Positions 1 through 11,292 of a stretch of 64,000 nt of DNA are shown here, piece by piece (within the stretch, counting starts at the first letter, position 1; each line of letters opens with the position of its first letter). The position numbers and the translations under genes were made by a program. Source of the stretch: Porodaedalea pini (lineage: Eukaryota; Basidiomycota; Agaricomycetes; Hymenochaetales; Hymenochaetaceae); contig NBAY01000053.1 in assembly GCA_002794775.1 (NCBI GenBank), positions 1 through 64,000 on the forward strand, in the 5' to 3' direction. The notes beneath the pieces were generated by a model. It was not told the DNA's origin, ran no database searches, and was given only the letters and a program-made list of their open reading frames with translations.

Positions 1-259
1 CCGCCTTCTTCTGTACTTGTGTCGGTAAGGTGATCTTGCCCATGTGTAAATCAAGTGTAGCTAAGAAATGACAGACGTACGGGCCCTTGAATGACGGCGA
101 GCTCGAGCTGAGGCGTGCCCGGAACTGTATGCTTGATTCGGTGAGCATGCTATGCACGCTTCTTAACTTAAGAAGCTCAAAACTAACTTTTTAGCATTTC
201 AATGAGTTCTCGGTATGCTGACAACTCCGTAATATTCTCCAGATACCAGCTGAATTGTT

Positions 260-1136
260 TCTGTGTCTTACGACACGTGCTGTCAGTTCTTTGAAGGCAA
301 ACACGATGTCGTTCTCTTTGCAATTGACTGTTCGGAGTCAATGCAAGCGCTTCATGATGACCTGAACAAAGAAGGTGCACAGACCTCCCACCTACTTGCT
401 GCACTCGAGGCCGATATGCAAATTCAGAAGCGGAAGGTTGTCGGGCCAAATGACGCTGCTGGGATTTTACTTTTCAATACCATGAGAAGCTCTCAAACTC
501 CCGCATATACCACACTGTACTGAGCATCTCAAAGTCTCGCAAGAAAGAAAATACAGCGCGTGGAGCTACAGAGTACAAAGAATAGGACGTTTGTATACGA
601 GCCTGTAGGACAGATTGATGCCCCAAAGATTCAAAATCTTATCCAGCTCCTTTACGGTGCGTTATACTTCAACTCGCAGTTGTATGTTAAGCGATTGCTG
701 ATCCATTCCTCTCGAATGTATCTAGAGGCAAAGGATAACCATAAGTGGCTTCATTACGAGTATCCACCATCAGAGAATCGTGTCCCCATGGGTGATGTCT
801 TTACGAGCTGTAACTGGGCCTTACGAGACGGGTAAGTGTTGCCTATCTGTATAGGCTCGTTTGCGTAAAACAACTTTTTTCTACCAGAGCTCCAAAATCT
901 GGCATCAAGCGTCTTTTCCTCATTACTGATGAAGACGACCCTCATCCCGGCGCAAAGAACGCTCAACTTGTCACGTCTGCTCAAACGACACTTTTGGTAG
1001 CGCTTGAGTTAGCATTGCATTTGTTTGACGCCATGAACACTTTGCTTAGGACTTGACTCAAGCGGGTGTCTCCGTTGAACCGTTCTTCATCAGCACGGAG
1101 GAGAGGCCATTCGACCCTACCAAGTTCTATTTGGTG
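260..1136 (+). pseudogene. KU70: Ku70 N-terminal fragment
   Basis: The translation matches the amino-terminal von Willebrand-type domain of Ku70, the DNA-end binding subunit of non-homologous end joining. FFEGKHDVVLFAIDCSESM is read from about 290, GPNDAAGILLFN around 450, PMGDVFTSCNW around 785, and KRLFLITDEDDPHPGAKNA from about 910. Introns at 832-887 and 997-1049 join the frames cleanly, giving LLDLTQAGVSVEP. Homology stops near 1136, at FDPTKFYL. The beta-barrel DNA ring and the C-terminal SAP part are absent, and the next gene belongs to another family. I did not find the first exon; position 290 directly follows a cag acceptor. Whether the exon is lost or lies before a longer intron is not decided. 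I call it a relic; a rearranged but transcribed short form is possible. Confidence 0.72.
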
Positions 1137-1331
1137 CGGCTTTCTTCCTTCTCTCTTCAAGTTCTGGCATTCTCACTGAAACACGTGAGATCATAACGCG
1201 ATATAGCCAAGAGGGGATATCTCGCCGTGGTTGTGTTTTCCAGTGAAAGTTGCACAGCCGCTGATCTCCCCCGCCCAGCCTTATAAACTTACAGTGTTAC
1301 TATGCTCCTTTCTGTATTCGAACACTCACCG

Positions 1332-1419
1332 CGATGTCTCCCCCTCATGGAATGCTCACCCCTCAGTACCCGATGTCTCTCCCTCACGGAATGCTCGCCC
1401 CTCAGTACCCGATGACACC
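1332..1419 (+). repeat. 39-bp tandem repeat, two copies plus a partial third
   Basis: Two copies of a 39-bp unit lie at 1332-1370 and 1371-1409 with four differences, followed by a partial third copy. In frame 2 each unit reads as a 13-residue proline/methionine-rich peptide beginning MSPPHGM or MSLPHGM. 39 is divisible by three, so unit number can vary without changing the frame. This N-terminal pattern is familiar from the DUF6698-like gene that follows, but that reading frame meets a TGA just after the repeats. Confidence 0.8.
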
Positions 1420-3012
1420 GACCCCCCTATGACGGATTTGCAGCCTAGCTCCTCAGACTCCTCTTCTGACTCAGACTCGACCAGTGCTTCACGACAGGTG
1501 CCAGAGGAAGAGTTTACGAGAAGTGGAAAGAGGAAGGTGTATGCTGGCTTCTTCCTCTTGTCTTCGTTTATCTTTTTACTTTACTCATTTGCAGTACTGC
1601 AGCAGACATCTTCGTCAGCAAGGGACGCTACCTTGCTAGAGCATATGAACCATGGACTAGCCCGCAACAAATTCTTAACAAAGGTATTCCTAACGCAAAG
1701 CTTAGCCCTGCTGAATTACAACAAATCACTGATCCGTTGTAAGTGATTGGTTTTATTCTACTTTATTCTTTCAATAATCAGTTCTTGTGTCAGTGTCCAC
1801 CGTGCTGTGGATGCTGTGAAGGCTTTATTCGATGTCAACACCTTGCTGTACAAGAAGGTCGTCAAGGCGGATACTCAGACATTCAAATATATAGTTAATT
1901 GCGTGAGTCATTGCTTTTTTTTCCTCTGCATAGATAAACTCTCACAATGTTTACAGTTGCGTGAGGGTCAGCATGCCGCTCGGTCTGCCGATACATCAGG
2001 AATCAGGAAAATTATCCTCCAGTGGATCGTTTTCCCATCCGTTGACAACGAGTCGACACGGCCAGATAATGATCGCAAAGACTTACGTGGATTTGAGAAT
2101 GAGACACTCGCAAAGCTCCTGGCCCCCGCAGAGGTTCAGCCGCTCACTCCGGAGTAAGTACTTTGAGATAATCTTAAACAAAAGAAGACGTGCTCATGCC
2201 TTTCCTATCACATCATTGCTGATTTATATTACATACTTTCTAGATATCTAGCTTTGTTGCGTGCGGACAGGGCCACGGTAACAAACAAAAAAGGAGTTAC
2301 CCGTGAACTTGATGGCAACCATAGCCGAGTCTTTGCCTTCGAAAACAGTATTTATCATCCAAGGAACCCTCTGAAGGGCTTCTTGAAGGGTAATTTGATC
2401 GTCAGGGCAAGTCTTCTTCCTTTTTCTTTCTTAATGTGTTTACATCTTTTTGTAGGCCTATAAACACATCTTTACGGCGCCTTCTTCTGCCAACTCAGGT
2501 CCCGCTGTCAAAGGCTCAAGGTGTACGAAAATAGGTAATGCAGAGATCCATAGTATGACCGAAGTCACTCCAGGATCACTTGCATATGTTACTGTCCAGG
2601 TATTTTATTTGTTTCACGGTTTGCGCATATATGATACTGAAAAATGTATTACTACCAGGTCTACTTTGCTCTTAGCGCAAGGCTCCATTTCTCTACGTCA
2701 AGTGCTCCAGAAATACCCGAGATGTTTAATGGTATTATTCAATTGTTCAGGTCTGATGTCCCACATGTCAAGAGGTACACTGCTGAGCTATTGATTTGGT
2801 GGAATCGGTATGTTCATCTGCGTCTATGTGATATTATGGTCCCTTACTAACCCTTACTCAGAATTATCTTTCCGAATACCCAAGCGGCAACCGATCCTCA
2901 TGACCTAGGTGCCATAGCTGATATTGAAGACTTCTATCGAGACTGGACCGAGGATGAGGAGGGCAATGAAGAGGGTGAGGAGGACAACGAAGAGGAAGAG
3001 GACAATGTATGA
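1334..3012 (+). CDS. DUF6698-like basidiomycete protein of unknown function
   Basis: Joined exons give a protein with LREGQHAARSADT, GNAEIHSMTEVTPGSLAYV and ELLIWWNRIIFP, and an acidic C-terminus ending at a TGA at 3010-3012. This layout matches a large family I know only from mushroom-forming basidiomycetes (DUF6698, from memory; function unknown). Introns that restore the frame lie at about 1741-1794, 1903-1957, 2154-2243, 2407-2455 (a GC-AG intron), 2600-2658 and 2808-2861. The start is unresolved: the ATG at 1334 runs through the tandem repeat into a TGA at 1426-1428, whereas the ATG at 1429 opens the serine/aspartate-rich stretch MTDLQPSSSDSSSDSD in the next frame. The gene may therefore carry a one-base shift. 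It replaces the missing 3' part of the Ku70 relic on the same strand. Confidence 0.55.
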
Positions 3013-4367
3013 ATTTTGATTGAAATTTCCGCTCACATTCAATCCGATACCATCCATCTTGAACAGCTATTTCTATTTTCCCTATCGTTGGTCGCATATT
3101 GTTATGTGCTATTTCAATTTCATTCTATTCCAATACTTCCATCTAATTGTCATCCACGACAACTGCTGCTAAGTGAGCTATAACTATTATATACATGAGA
3201 ACCGACAGTGTGCATCACCATCAATTAGAAAGCATTATAAGTAATTTCTTGCTTTTATAACTCCGACAACTCTTCCGCCGCCTTGTAATCCTGACTTTAG
3301 AATTTATTTAATTATATATAAGTCTGCAATACTTCCGCTAACTTATACTCTATTGAAAGTCTTATCATGTATTAAAATCTCTCATAAGTGTTTTGATATA
3401 TTATAATTTGGTATGACTGTTATGCTTTTCGGTAAGTATTATGGTGGATTGTAAGATGGAGTTCAGATTTTATTGCTCTATAATTATGCCCGAAATGATT
3501 ATATGTATTACATGTCTTTTAAGACTTATAATTGAATATAATTAGTTATAATACTCTGCAGATTTTTGTGATGGACGAACAGAGTGAGCCATCTGTATGA
3601 CGTAAGTGCTGTCAAAACCTTACTCTGTTGATCCGAGTCTTACGGTAGCATTTGAACAGGACTATGTGACTCTGTCACAAGTGCTGTTCAAAGGAATGGT
3701 TTCCGTGACAAACACCCCGCCTTTTTCTTGCCACCATATTAATTTTACATGCACACTTGAAGGCTCAAAAAAAATCCGGAAGATGCACTTAATTGGGGAC
3801 TTCTCATAGGTATCAAAAGTTTTATTAAAATGTTGCTGTAAACATTTTGCAGACGGAGTCGAAGTTACTGTTCAAAGGACCGGTTTTTGACTGTATTTGT
3901 GGCTATTTTGTTATGCTTGTTCAGTGAGTAGGAGATTGCCCTTTCGGTAAGCGGCGATGCAGGAGAAGAAAGCCAGATCTACAACAGAAAACGTCAAGCA
4001 TGAAAACAAGGTGGAGTGTTCTGCAATGAACACAAGAGCGGAGATCCTGTCCCCAATGTCGTAAACAGAGAAAATAAGTCATCAAATTCGAGACAAAAGG
4101 TCAGGACGATGCTGAGACTAGCTCGGTACGGAATGGGAAAGAAAGGAGAAGATTGCGCCATGAGGATTGCCAGCAGCATTCAGTTATCGAAGGGGAACAG
4201 ATTTAAGAAATAAAATCAACGTCTGCAGATATCATGATGTTCCTACAAGTACGTCTCCTCTGCGAACCCATTAGATCAGCTTCGAAATATCGATTCAAGA
4301 GAAGAAAAACCTAATGTACCGGAAGCTTCGCGGTTAGTGAAACTTGAACAAGAGGTTTTCATTTCAC
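3013..4367. other. Gene-free AT-rich stretch
   Basis: This stretch is AT-rich, especially 3180-3560. I see only short unconvincing reading frames and no conserved motif. It separates the DUF6698-like gene from the 3' end of the first Zn2Cys6 gene. Confidence 0.6.
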
Positions 4368-5005
4368 TTACTCGAGCGGTGATGCGTCATGAGCCGGTAT
4401 CTGAGTGAAGTTAGGGATCTGGGATGAATCTTGCAATACTGAGCACATGGCATCGGAAGCAAGGTCATCAAAAGTGTTCGAAGTCTGAGGCGCCGACGAG
4501 GGCCCCACATGCATCAGCTGAGTCGCGGACATCTACAATAGTTGGTAGCTTAGAATGTAATCTACAGGAGTACGAAAACGTTTACAGGTGCGGCCGGCTG
4601 TAGACTCGGAGCTTGAACAAGGCTCAAGTTCCGAAAATCTGCAGCATAAAGAGCCTCTTTCGCAGAGTACTCGCCAGTGATATGACGGAAGCCTGGATCA
4701 ATTGGGGATCAGATCGGACACTGACATAAGATGCAATCTCCTTACGATCGGCATTTTGCGAAATTTTCTTTCTCTCCTTCTCCACTCGAGCTTCAGTGGG
4801 TACAGGTCCGGTGCAGACTAGCCCCTTGTCCGTGCACCAGTTGCGGAAAGGAGACCCCAACCGCTGCTCGCACTGATAAAGTCGAAGATAAAGTAAGAAT
4901 CTGGCCGGGTGTGAACGATAAAGCGCTTGCTTTCACTCTCCGGTTGCGGCAGGAAGAGCACGCAGCTTTACGCGTGCGATGAGTACCATGGGGGGCGACG
5001 TTCAT
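4368..5005 (-). CDS. Zn2Cys6-type protein, copy A, one cysteine lost
   Basis: Exon 1 (5005-4931) encodes CSSCRNRRVK. A GC-AG intron (4930-4873) joins it to CEQRLGSPFRNWCTDKGLVC. The product resembles a fungal Zn2Cys6 DNA-binding module near the N-terminus, followed by a basic helix-like stretch (PTEARVEKERKK). Copy B at 7.3-7.9 kb shows the complete six-cysteine spacing; in copy A the fourth cysteine reads as arginine (CGC instead of TGC), which should weaken zinc binding. Further exons run to VGPSSAPQT and end DASPLE at a TAA at 4368-4370, in line with the end of copy B. Middle exon borders are not certain. It may be a small transcription factor or a decaying duplicate. Confidence 0.5.
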
Positions 5006-7347
5006 GCCTGGTTTGAGAAAAGATGACAGAGGCGCGAAGAGTGTGAGCTGGTGAGCTTAGCGGTGGGATGATTTAGAGTTCTTATTCCATAGCTCTGTAT
5101 CAAGTGGTGAGTGTTTTGCGTGGCACTGATTCGGATGTGCATGGTAAACATGCGCTGCAGAAGAACACTTGCGCGTTTACGAAACCCCTCAAAGCTTTCG
5201 GCAGGACAAGAACAGGGCCAAAAGAAATCGTTATCGGTGGTTCAGCGAGTATCATGAAAGGAGGCTGGTCAAGGTGGGATTACAATCCGCAGCATTGACA
5301 CCACAAAGTTGTGTTGGCTAGAGCCAGGTGATCATACAAGTCCTTGATGCAGGAGGGAAATAAAGAAAGCCTTAGATTATTTCTTCGAGATGGGATGGTT
5401 TCATCTAGAGAAACAGCACCCTTAGAAAGAGGGGCGGCGCATGCGTGACCCGGCCATGGGCGGAGATCGAACTACACCCTGTTATGTATTAGAGCTCATT
5501 ATAACTCGATGAACTGAAAATTTACCGCGTCGTTCCGGAAAGAACACTCATAATCCAACGGCTTGTATTCGAGGTCCAACTTCATTAGAGCATAGCAGGA
5601 AGCAGTTAGATGGTAAACTGCCGCACGATATGATGTTATGTGAAGTACGCTCCGAACCATTCGGAACCCAGTGGCACAAGGTGTTTGAAGTTTTCGTGGG
5701 CTCTCGGGCGCTTGTAGAATGATCTTTCGAGGCACTATCATCATGGGCGGGCCACGTTATGCTTTTGGGCTCGTCCATCATCTCCAGGTCAGAAAGCGGA
5801 TCCGATTCAGAAACACTGTGATAACGTGATTTGGATCTGATGAAAACGTGTCAGAAACGATGCGACAGAATCCCAGAATACACCGGTGTAGGTTGGATTC
5901 CGCGACTGCATGGTCAGCAGGGCTCAGTCTTGTTGCAAGCTAGGAGCGTAAGTCCTTTATGACAATACACGATTTCGATCGGGGAGGGTTCCAGCTAGAT
6001 ATGCCTGATGGGAAGGGGGAGAAACACCGGTTCTGGCTGCCTGCTACTGTGGCCGCTACCACGAAGACACCCGACATTGAGTATGTCAAATGTAGAAATA
6101 GGTCTTCGAGCACTACGCCTTTCTACGAAGGAGCCTCACTTGTTGTACAAAAAAACTTATGCCTCCGAAAATTCAAGGAGGACTTTGCGTACTCCCGGAG
6201 AACTTGTAAGAAAAAAGTCGATGGCAATTAGTCGACAACGATCATAATATTAATAGCGTGCGCACCTTACCTCCACGCGCTTGCTTCTCCAATGGATCCG
6301 CATGCTTACACAATTCAGGTGGATATTGCTGCGCTGGCCCCCGATCTGGCGCTAACTTGAAGTGATGCAAGGAAACGTGCCTCCAGATCCCTTCTCTTTT
6401 TTATTTATAGTGCTGGAACAATAGTTGCAAGATTGTCAGTGAGGGATAACACATGATGCCAAACAATGAGCATGGTCTTGTCTAGTCTGACAATTGTGGT
6501 TTGTGATGGTCCAAGACTGCTATAGTGTACTAGTGGTAGTTCCAATGTTCGGTCTTTCTCGCGCCAGTGCATATCGGAATTCAGCCCACGTCCAAGGCCA
6601 ATGGTAAGAGATACAATATCGTAACATTACCATAGGATATCATTAGGAGAATGAGGAAGAGAAACGTAGCTTGAGACATCCAATGGCACAAAAGAAAGAG
6701 AAAAGAAATTTTCTGAAAAGGTTTCGCCTCCGTGATGTATTTCACGTGACCCACAATTTTAAATTTGCGTTGAGCTAGTTTTAGCAGACTATAGGCCAGC
6801 ATAGAGAAGTCTGATAATACGAGGGCAGAAACAAAACGAAAATATATGTTAAACCTAGAGACTAGGTGATGCCAACAGAAAGAAGAAGAGGACCGTCAAA
6901 ATGCTTTGATGATGCAGAGACCCGCCCGCAGTGGGAAAGGAAGGGAGAAGCGTGTCAAACGGAGTCGCCCGCAAACTCCTGTACTCGAAACAGATAGCCA
7001 CAGGCTAGATATGACGACCGAAGACATCTCGAACTGACTTGCAAGTCTGAAATTAGTTTACTTAGCTAGAGTCGCATATTTATGCATGAACGGATTACAG
7101 CTCGCTAGAATGCGCGGAAATCCAGTCACTAGAAAGACTCAGAGTCAGAAATCGGAGCGCCTTATTTGAATTGATGCTCGCAAGCACCACAAGGTGGCAT
7201 GCATCTCTGGAAGTTCCGACTGTAAGCCTTCAGGTCCAAGTTTGCTTCTAGCCGGGTTATAACTCACTGGGAGACACGCAGGCCTATTGAATGGACTATT
7301 ACAATATAATTACAATAAAATCATAAGGATCGAGTTCATTGAGTTGC
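5006..7347. other. Gene-poor stretch between the two Zn2Cys6 copies
   Basis: No recognisable protein, RNA gene or transposon ends were found on either strand. Reading frames of 60-90 codons occur (for example 5959-6231 plus and 5548-5781 minus), but they lack motifs, splice logic or similarity to anything I recognise. The region may hold degraded duplicate material. Confidence 0.5.
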
Positions 7348-7943
7348 TTACTCGAACGGCCATATGCTGGAGGTCGGCATCTGAGAGGAATGAGGGAGTT
7401 GGGTTGAACCGTGCGACTCGAAGCTCAAGATATCACCGATGTGATGATCAGAGATGATCGGGGCCTGAGGCGCCGGAAACCATTCTGCATTCATAGCCCA
7501 CATCGGACCCACCTGAAAAAACAGAATATTAAAGTGCAATTAAAAGAAGATGGGATAGCGCTTTACAGGTGACGCGAGAGTTGGAACTGGCGCATGGAGT
7601 TGAAGGTCTCTACCAGAATGTGTCGGGTTCCTCGAACAAATGTCAGTGGCGTGACGCGGTTCTAGATCATTTGAATAATCAGAACGCGATTAATATTGTA
7701 CCATGATATCAGTCAGCTTACGGTAATCACGTTGCGCGACCTTTTTTATCGCCTTCTTCGCTCGAGCCTCGGTGGGTACAGGTCCACTACAGGCCACGTC
7801 CCTGTCCACGCAGTTCTTGCAGGAGACCGATCCAGACAGTTGTTCGCACTAGTAAACCCGCGATAAGTCTCTTGCCTTAAACATACCACAGAGCTTACCT
7901 TAACCTTCCGTTCGCGGCAGGCAGAGCACACGTCTTTCCGCAT
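7348..7943 (-). CDS. Zn2Cys6-type protein, copy B, complete zinc cluster
   Basis: Exon 1 (7943-7899) encodes MRKDVCSACRERKVK. A GT-AG intron ending at 7849 joins it to CEQLSGSVSCKNCVDRDVAC. Together they give C-x2-C-x6-C-x8-C-x2-C-x6-C, the classic fungal Zn2Cys6 spacing. The basic stretch PTEARAKKAIKK follows, as in copy A. A short intron near 7700 avoids the TAA at 7690-7692, and a last exon (about 7512-7348) encodes VGPMWAMNAEWFPAPQAP and ends SSIWPFE. Length is well under that of typical Zn2Cys6 regulators and I see no fungal-specific regulatory domain. A DNA-binding role is inferred from the cluster only. Copies A and B share intron positions and their 3' exon, so they are duplicates. 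Confidence 0.55.
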
Positions 7944-9637
7944 CCGAAGAACGGCAACGCTCGTACTCGTTGTGTGGGAAAGACAAAGGAGGCAGAAAGA
8001 ATGCGGGTTGGAGAGGTCGAGTGAGCTGAAAGACCAGTGCTTGGATATCAGTGTTCTGTCTTTATAGGCAGATGCGTCCTTCGTATGCGCATGGTAACCA
8101 CACGCTATGAGCATTGTGGCAGCATTTCTGACACTTTCTTTCGGCGAGGGTACAAGAATGGCCAAGTCTAGAAGCGGTCAACTCCGGCGAGAGTCGCGGA
8201 AAAGAACCGCCGCAACAATGTAGGACTACCCTCACCTCCTGCAGCCTCGATGCCGCGAGGATATGGTTCGCAAGGGGTGGGCCGGATCTAGGTTCCGCAA
8301 CGTCTATCGAGTATTCTTATCTCGAGAACTTTTTATAGGGATAGGAAATGAAATGAAAAATTGGATTATTACCGTATCCTAGCGAGGATATACTCACATA
8401 TGCTACTTAACTGCATCGAGAAGTGGCTAACAGAGACATATGCGTGACCTAGAACCGACGGTGGTATTGAGCATATAACATCATCTTCGTTTATCAATAG
8501 AATAAAATTACCTTCAAGTTGGCGCTGACGCACTGCTTTGCTATGCGGTGCAAAACCATTGGGGAACATGGCATAGGTCACGTAGGATATGACTCAGGCT
8601 TAGATATCGAATCGGATCTTCTGACGGTCGGGCTTGGAGCACAGCTTGTTCAAAGCACCCGTAAATTAATTGGCCTTCCGGCTGTGAAATAAGCTTTTGG
8701 AATATGAACATAAAGTGAATGAGGATAGTCGTCGAGGAGGGTGAAGATTATCCTCATTTGCTGCTGATAACGGACTTCGGTTGGGTCACTAGGCCTGCCT
8801 GGATGGCGGGAAGCTAGATCCTGAGTGCATCTATTGTGTACTGCACGCTCGTGAATGTAACGTTGATACATTGACAACGTTGCCTGCCATGCGTAGACCG
8901 CACCTGCAGGACATCAATGGGTGATGGTTAGTGGTTGGGCTGTAGCATCGGAACAAAAGAGCGAGCTGTCCTGTGCCAAATAATAGTGCGCATGTCGTGC
9001 GTATGCTAGCCTCTCTGAGGACACGTGTACAACACACCCTTCCAAATACACCGCCACTACTTCGGAAGGTGAAGATTGTCATCCTGCGCCGTGCCCGACT
9101 TAATAAAGGTCGGATTTAAGCAGGAACTCTCGCGGAAGGGCAAGAAGCTGGCTGTGAAAAAAGCTGTGTTTGCTGAGTTGAAGCAGACTTCCAGGTCCTG
9201 TGCGTGAGAAGGCAGCCCTTGATCGATTTCGAGCTTCAGATGAATTGTAACTTGAGTACAGGGAAGCAGCTGAGTGTAAAGTCCGTACGCTTGTTTCTCG
9301 CCTGGAGAAGGCGATGGCCAAATCGATAAGCACCACATTTACATTACATCATTGCCTTCTGATCGTTTCGAGATCAAGGGCGCGCTCTTATGCCTGCTGA
9401 CTGACTTCAAGCGTGTCCTCGTTGAGTAAATTTCTTCCAGATCACTATGAAACAAATATCGCGGGACTTTGTTTTCTGTAACAGGCGAAGCAAAATTGAT
9501 TGGTTCAGAGCAAGCAAAAAAAATTCCACCGGAGACTCACTAATTCAATACTGATTGCATACTTGCTTTCTAGCAAACCTTCTTCCTTTGTGGCTCTGAT
9601 GTTTCATGTTTTGCTCACGGAGATGTGCAAGCTCCCA
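7944..9637. other. Gene-free stretch upstream of copy B
   Basis: I see nothing I can support here. Several short minus-strand frames between 8369 and 9338 lack motifs and overlap one another in different frames. Confidence 0.5.
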
Positions 9638-11096
9638 TCAATTTGTGAGCCTTAGAAGATCGCTGAGAACACCCATCGCAGTGACGGCAGCGCCAGCACC
9701 AGCACCTTGAACGATCAAAGGGCGCGCACCATATCGCTTCGTATGAAACATGATAATGTTGTCCGAGCCTCCAAGCGAGGTTGCGAAAGCATGCGTGTTC
9801 TCGTATCTGGAGATGAGGAGTTCATCAGAGCGAGAAGATTATTATAGCTAATTAAACGAACTTTTCAAGAGACGCCCTAATGATGCCCTTCTCGACATCA
9901 ATCACTCCGACATAACGGAGAACCTTACCCTCTTTCTGTGCCTCAGCCCGCAGCGCGTCGAATTCTCCATCGAACTCGGGAAGCCGTGTCATGAACTCAT
10001 TGCCAGTCGCTAGTCCATCAAGCGCGGAAGGGACGAGGCTGCGAGTATCCACAGACTTGAAACCTGACGGGAGAGCGCTGCGTAGAGCAGGGATCGTTCG
10101 CGAGAGAATGGTGAGCTTGCGTGCCACATCTGCACCGTTGAGGTCATCTCCAGGGTGTGGTTCCTAAATGCATCGATCTCAGCGATAAATTAGAATTATC
10201 AGAAAAATATATCTACTGACAGTGTATCCGTTGTCGCGCGCAACTTTTACGATGGAGGAAAAGGACGGCCCTTCGGAACTGGAGGTGGAAAAGTTGTTGA
10301 AGATATAGCTCATCGTCCCAGAGAATACACCTTCGATTTTAGTGACCTGTATTCGACGTCATTTATCTTCACAAAATCCATCGCTTCGAGGGGTTGTTGT
10401 CAGATATCGTGTTATACGGCTGCATCCCAGTTCATCGGAGACCCATGCGAACTTGACACGATGTAATGCGTCGAACGACCACTGCCAATAGGCTGCGCAC
10501 GATCGAGCATCAAATGATCCACCACCATCCAGAGTAGATCCGCATAAAACTGCACCGTATCTGACACAGTCTCACGTAGTAGAATGGCTTACCGTATCCC
10601 CCGTTGCAACCAAGTCCTTCAAGGTCGAGATGATCGGTAAACCCGCGCCAACGGTTGATTCATTCAAATAGCGCGCCCCACTCTCAACGCTGGAGTTGGA
10701 GATGTCCTCGAACAGCCCTTGGTCAGCTGAAAATGCCTTCTTATTCGGCGTGATCACATTCACGCCTCCAGCCAGGAAATGAGGGTACATGTGCGCAACG
10801 TTCTCCGCAGATGTGTTGTCCACAAGCACAACTTTGCGACCCGCCTTTGCTAGAGCATGAAGCTCGCTGGACAGTGCAGATAGAATAGTCGGCGCTGCAG
10901 ATTGCTGGAAGATCGATCGCCAGTCAGACGGCCCGATGGTGAGGCCATCAGCCGCGAACAGAGTTGCCTTGGACGACGAGAGCGACACGATCTGGAACTG
11001 CTCTTTCGGAAGAGTAAGAAGCTGGTCGACGAACTCAGCACCGACGAGACCTATCCCAACGATGGCAACGAAAATAGGCTTGTTTTGTGTGGTCAT
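9638..11096 (-). CDS. HOM6: Homoserine dehydrogenase
   Basis: The enzyme reduces aspartate semialdehyde to homoserine, the branch point to threonine and methionine. Four exons (11096-10593, 10346-10221, 10163-9862, 9806-9638) join without a frame break into 366 residues, the usual fungal monofunctional length. The Rossmann motif GIGLVGAEFVDQLL is at the N-terminus, NESTVGAGLPIISTL near residue 150, KIEGVFSGTMSYIFN at the second exon, and GDDLNGADVARKL further on, all diagnostic. The ATG at 11096 is chosen because MTTQNKPIFVAIVGIG matches known starts; an upstream ATG at 11153 would add 19 residues. Intron 1 is 246 nt, four times longer than its neighbours. The second donor is gtcagt. No aspartate kinase domain is fused. 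Confidence 0.93.
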
Positions 11097-11292
11097 CGTG
11101 GTTGTAGTCGAGCTTTGAAAAGTCACGCTTCCTGAAGTCCGAAATTCGGACATCGTCTGTAATCTGTATGCACGGTCGAGCCTCTTGACCTCTTACTAGT
11201 CTTAGAGTCTTACCAATACCATCACCATCTTGCTCGGCTGTGACTACTGAGGACACGTCACGGACTTGATACCTGGCTTTTTTATTTCAACT

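Noticed and set aside
5959..6247. Two overlapping plus-strand ORFs of 80-90 codons
   Set aside because: They overlap in different frames, lack motifs and show no intron logic; probably chance.
8369..9338. Several minus-strand ORFs upstream of homoserine dehydrogenase
   Set aside because: They overlap in competing frames and contain no recognisable domain.
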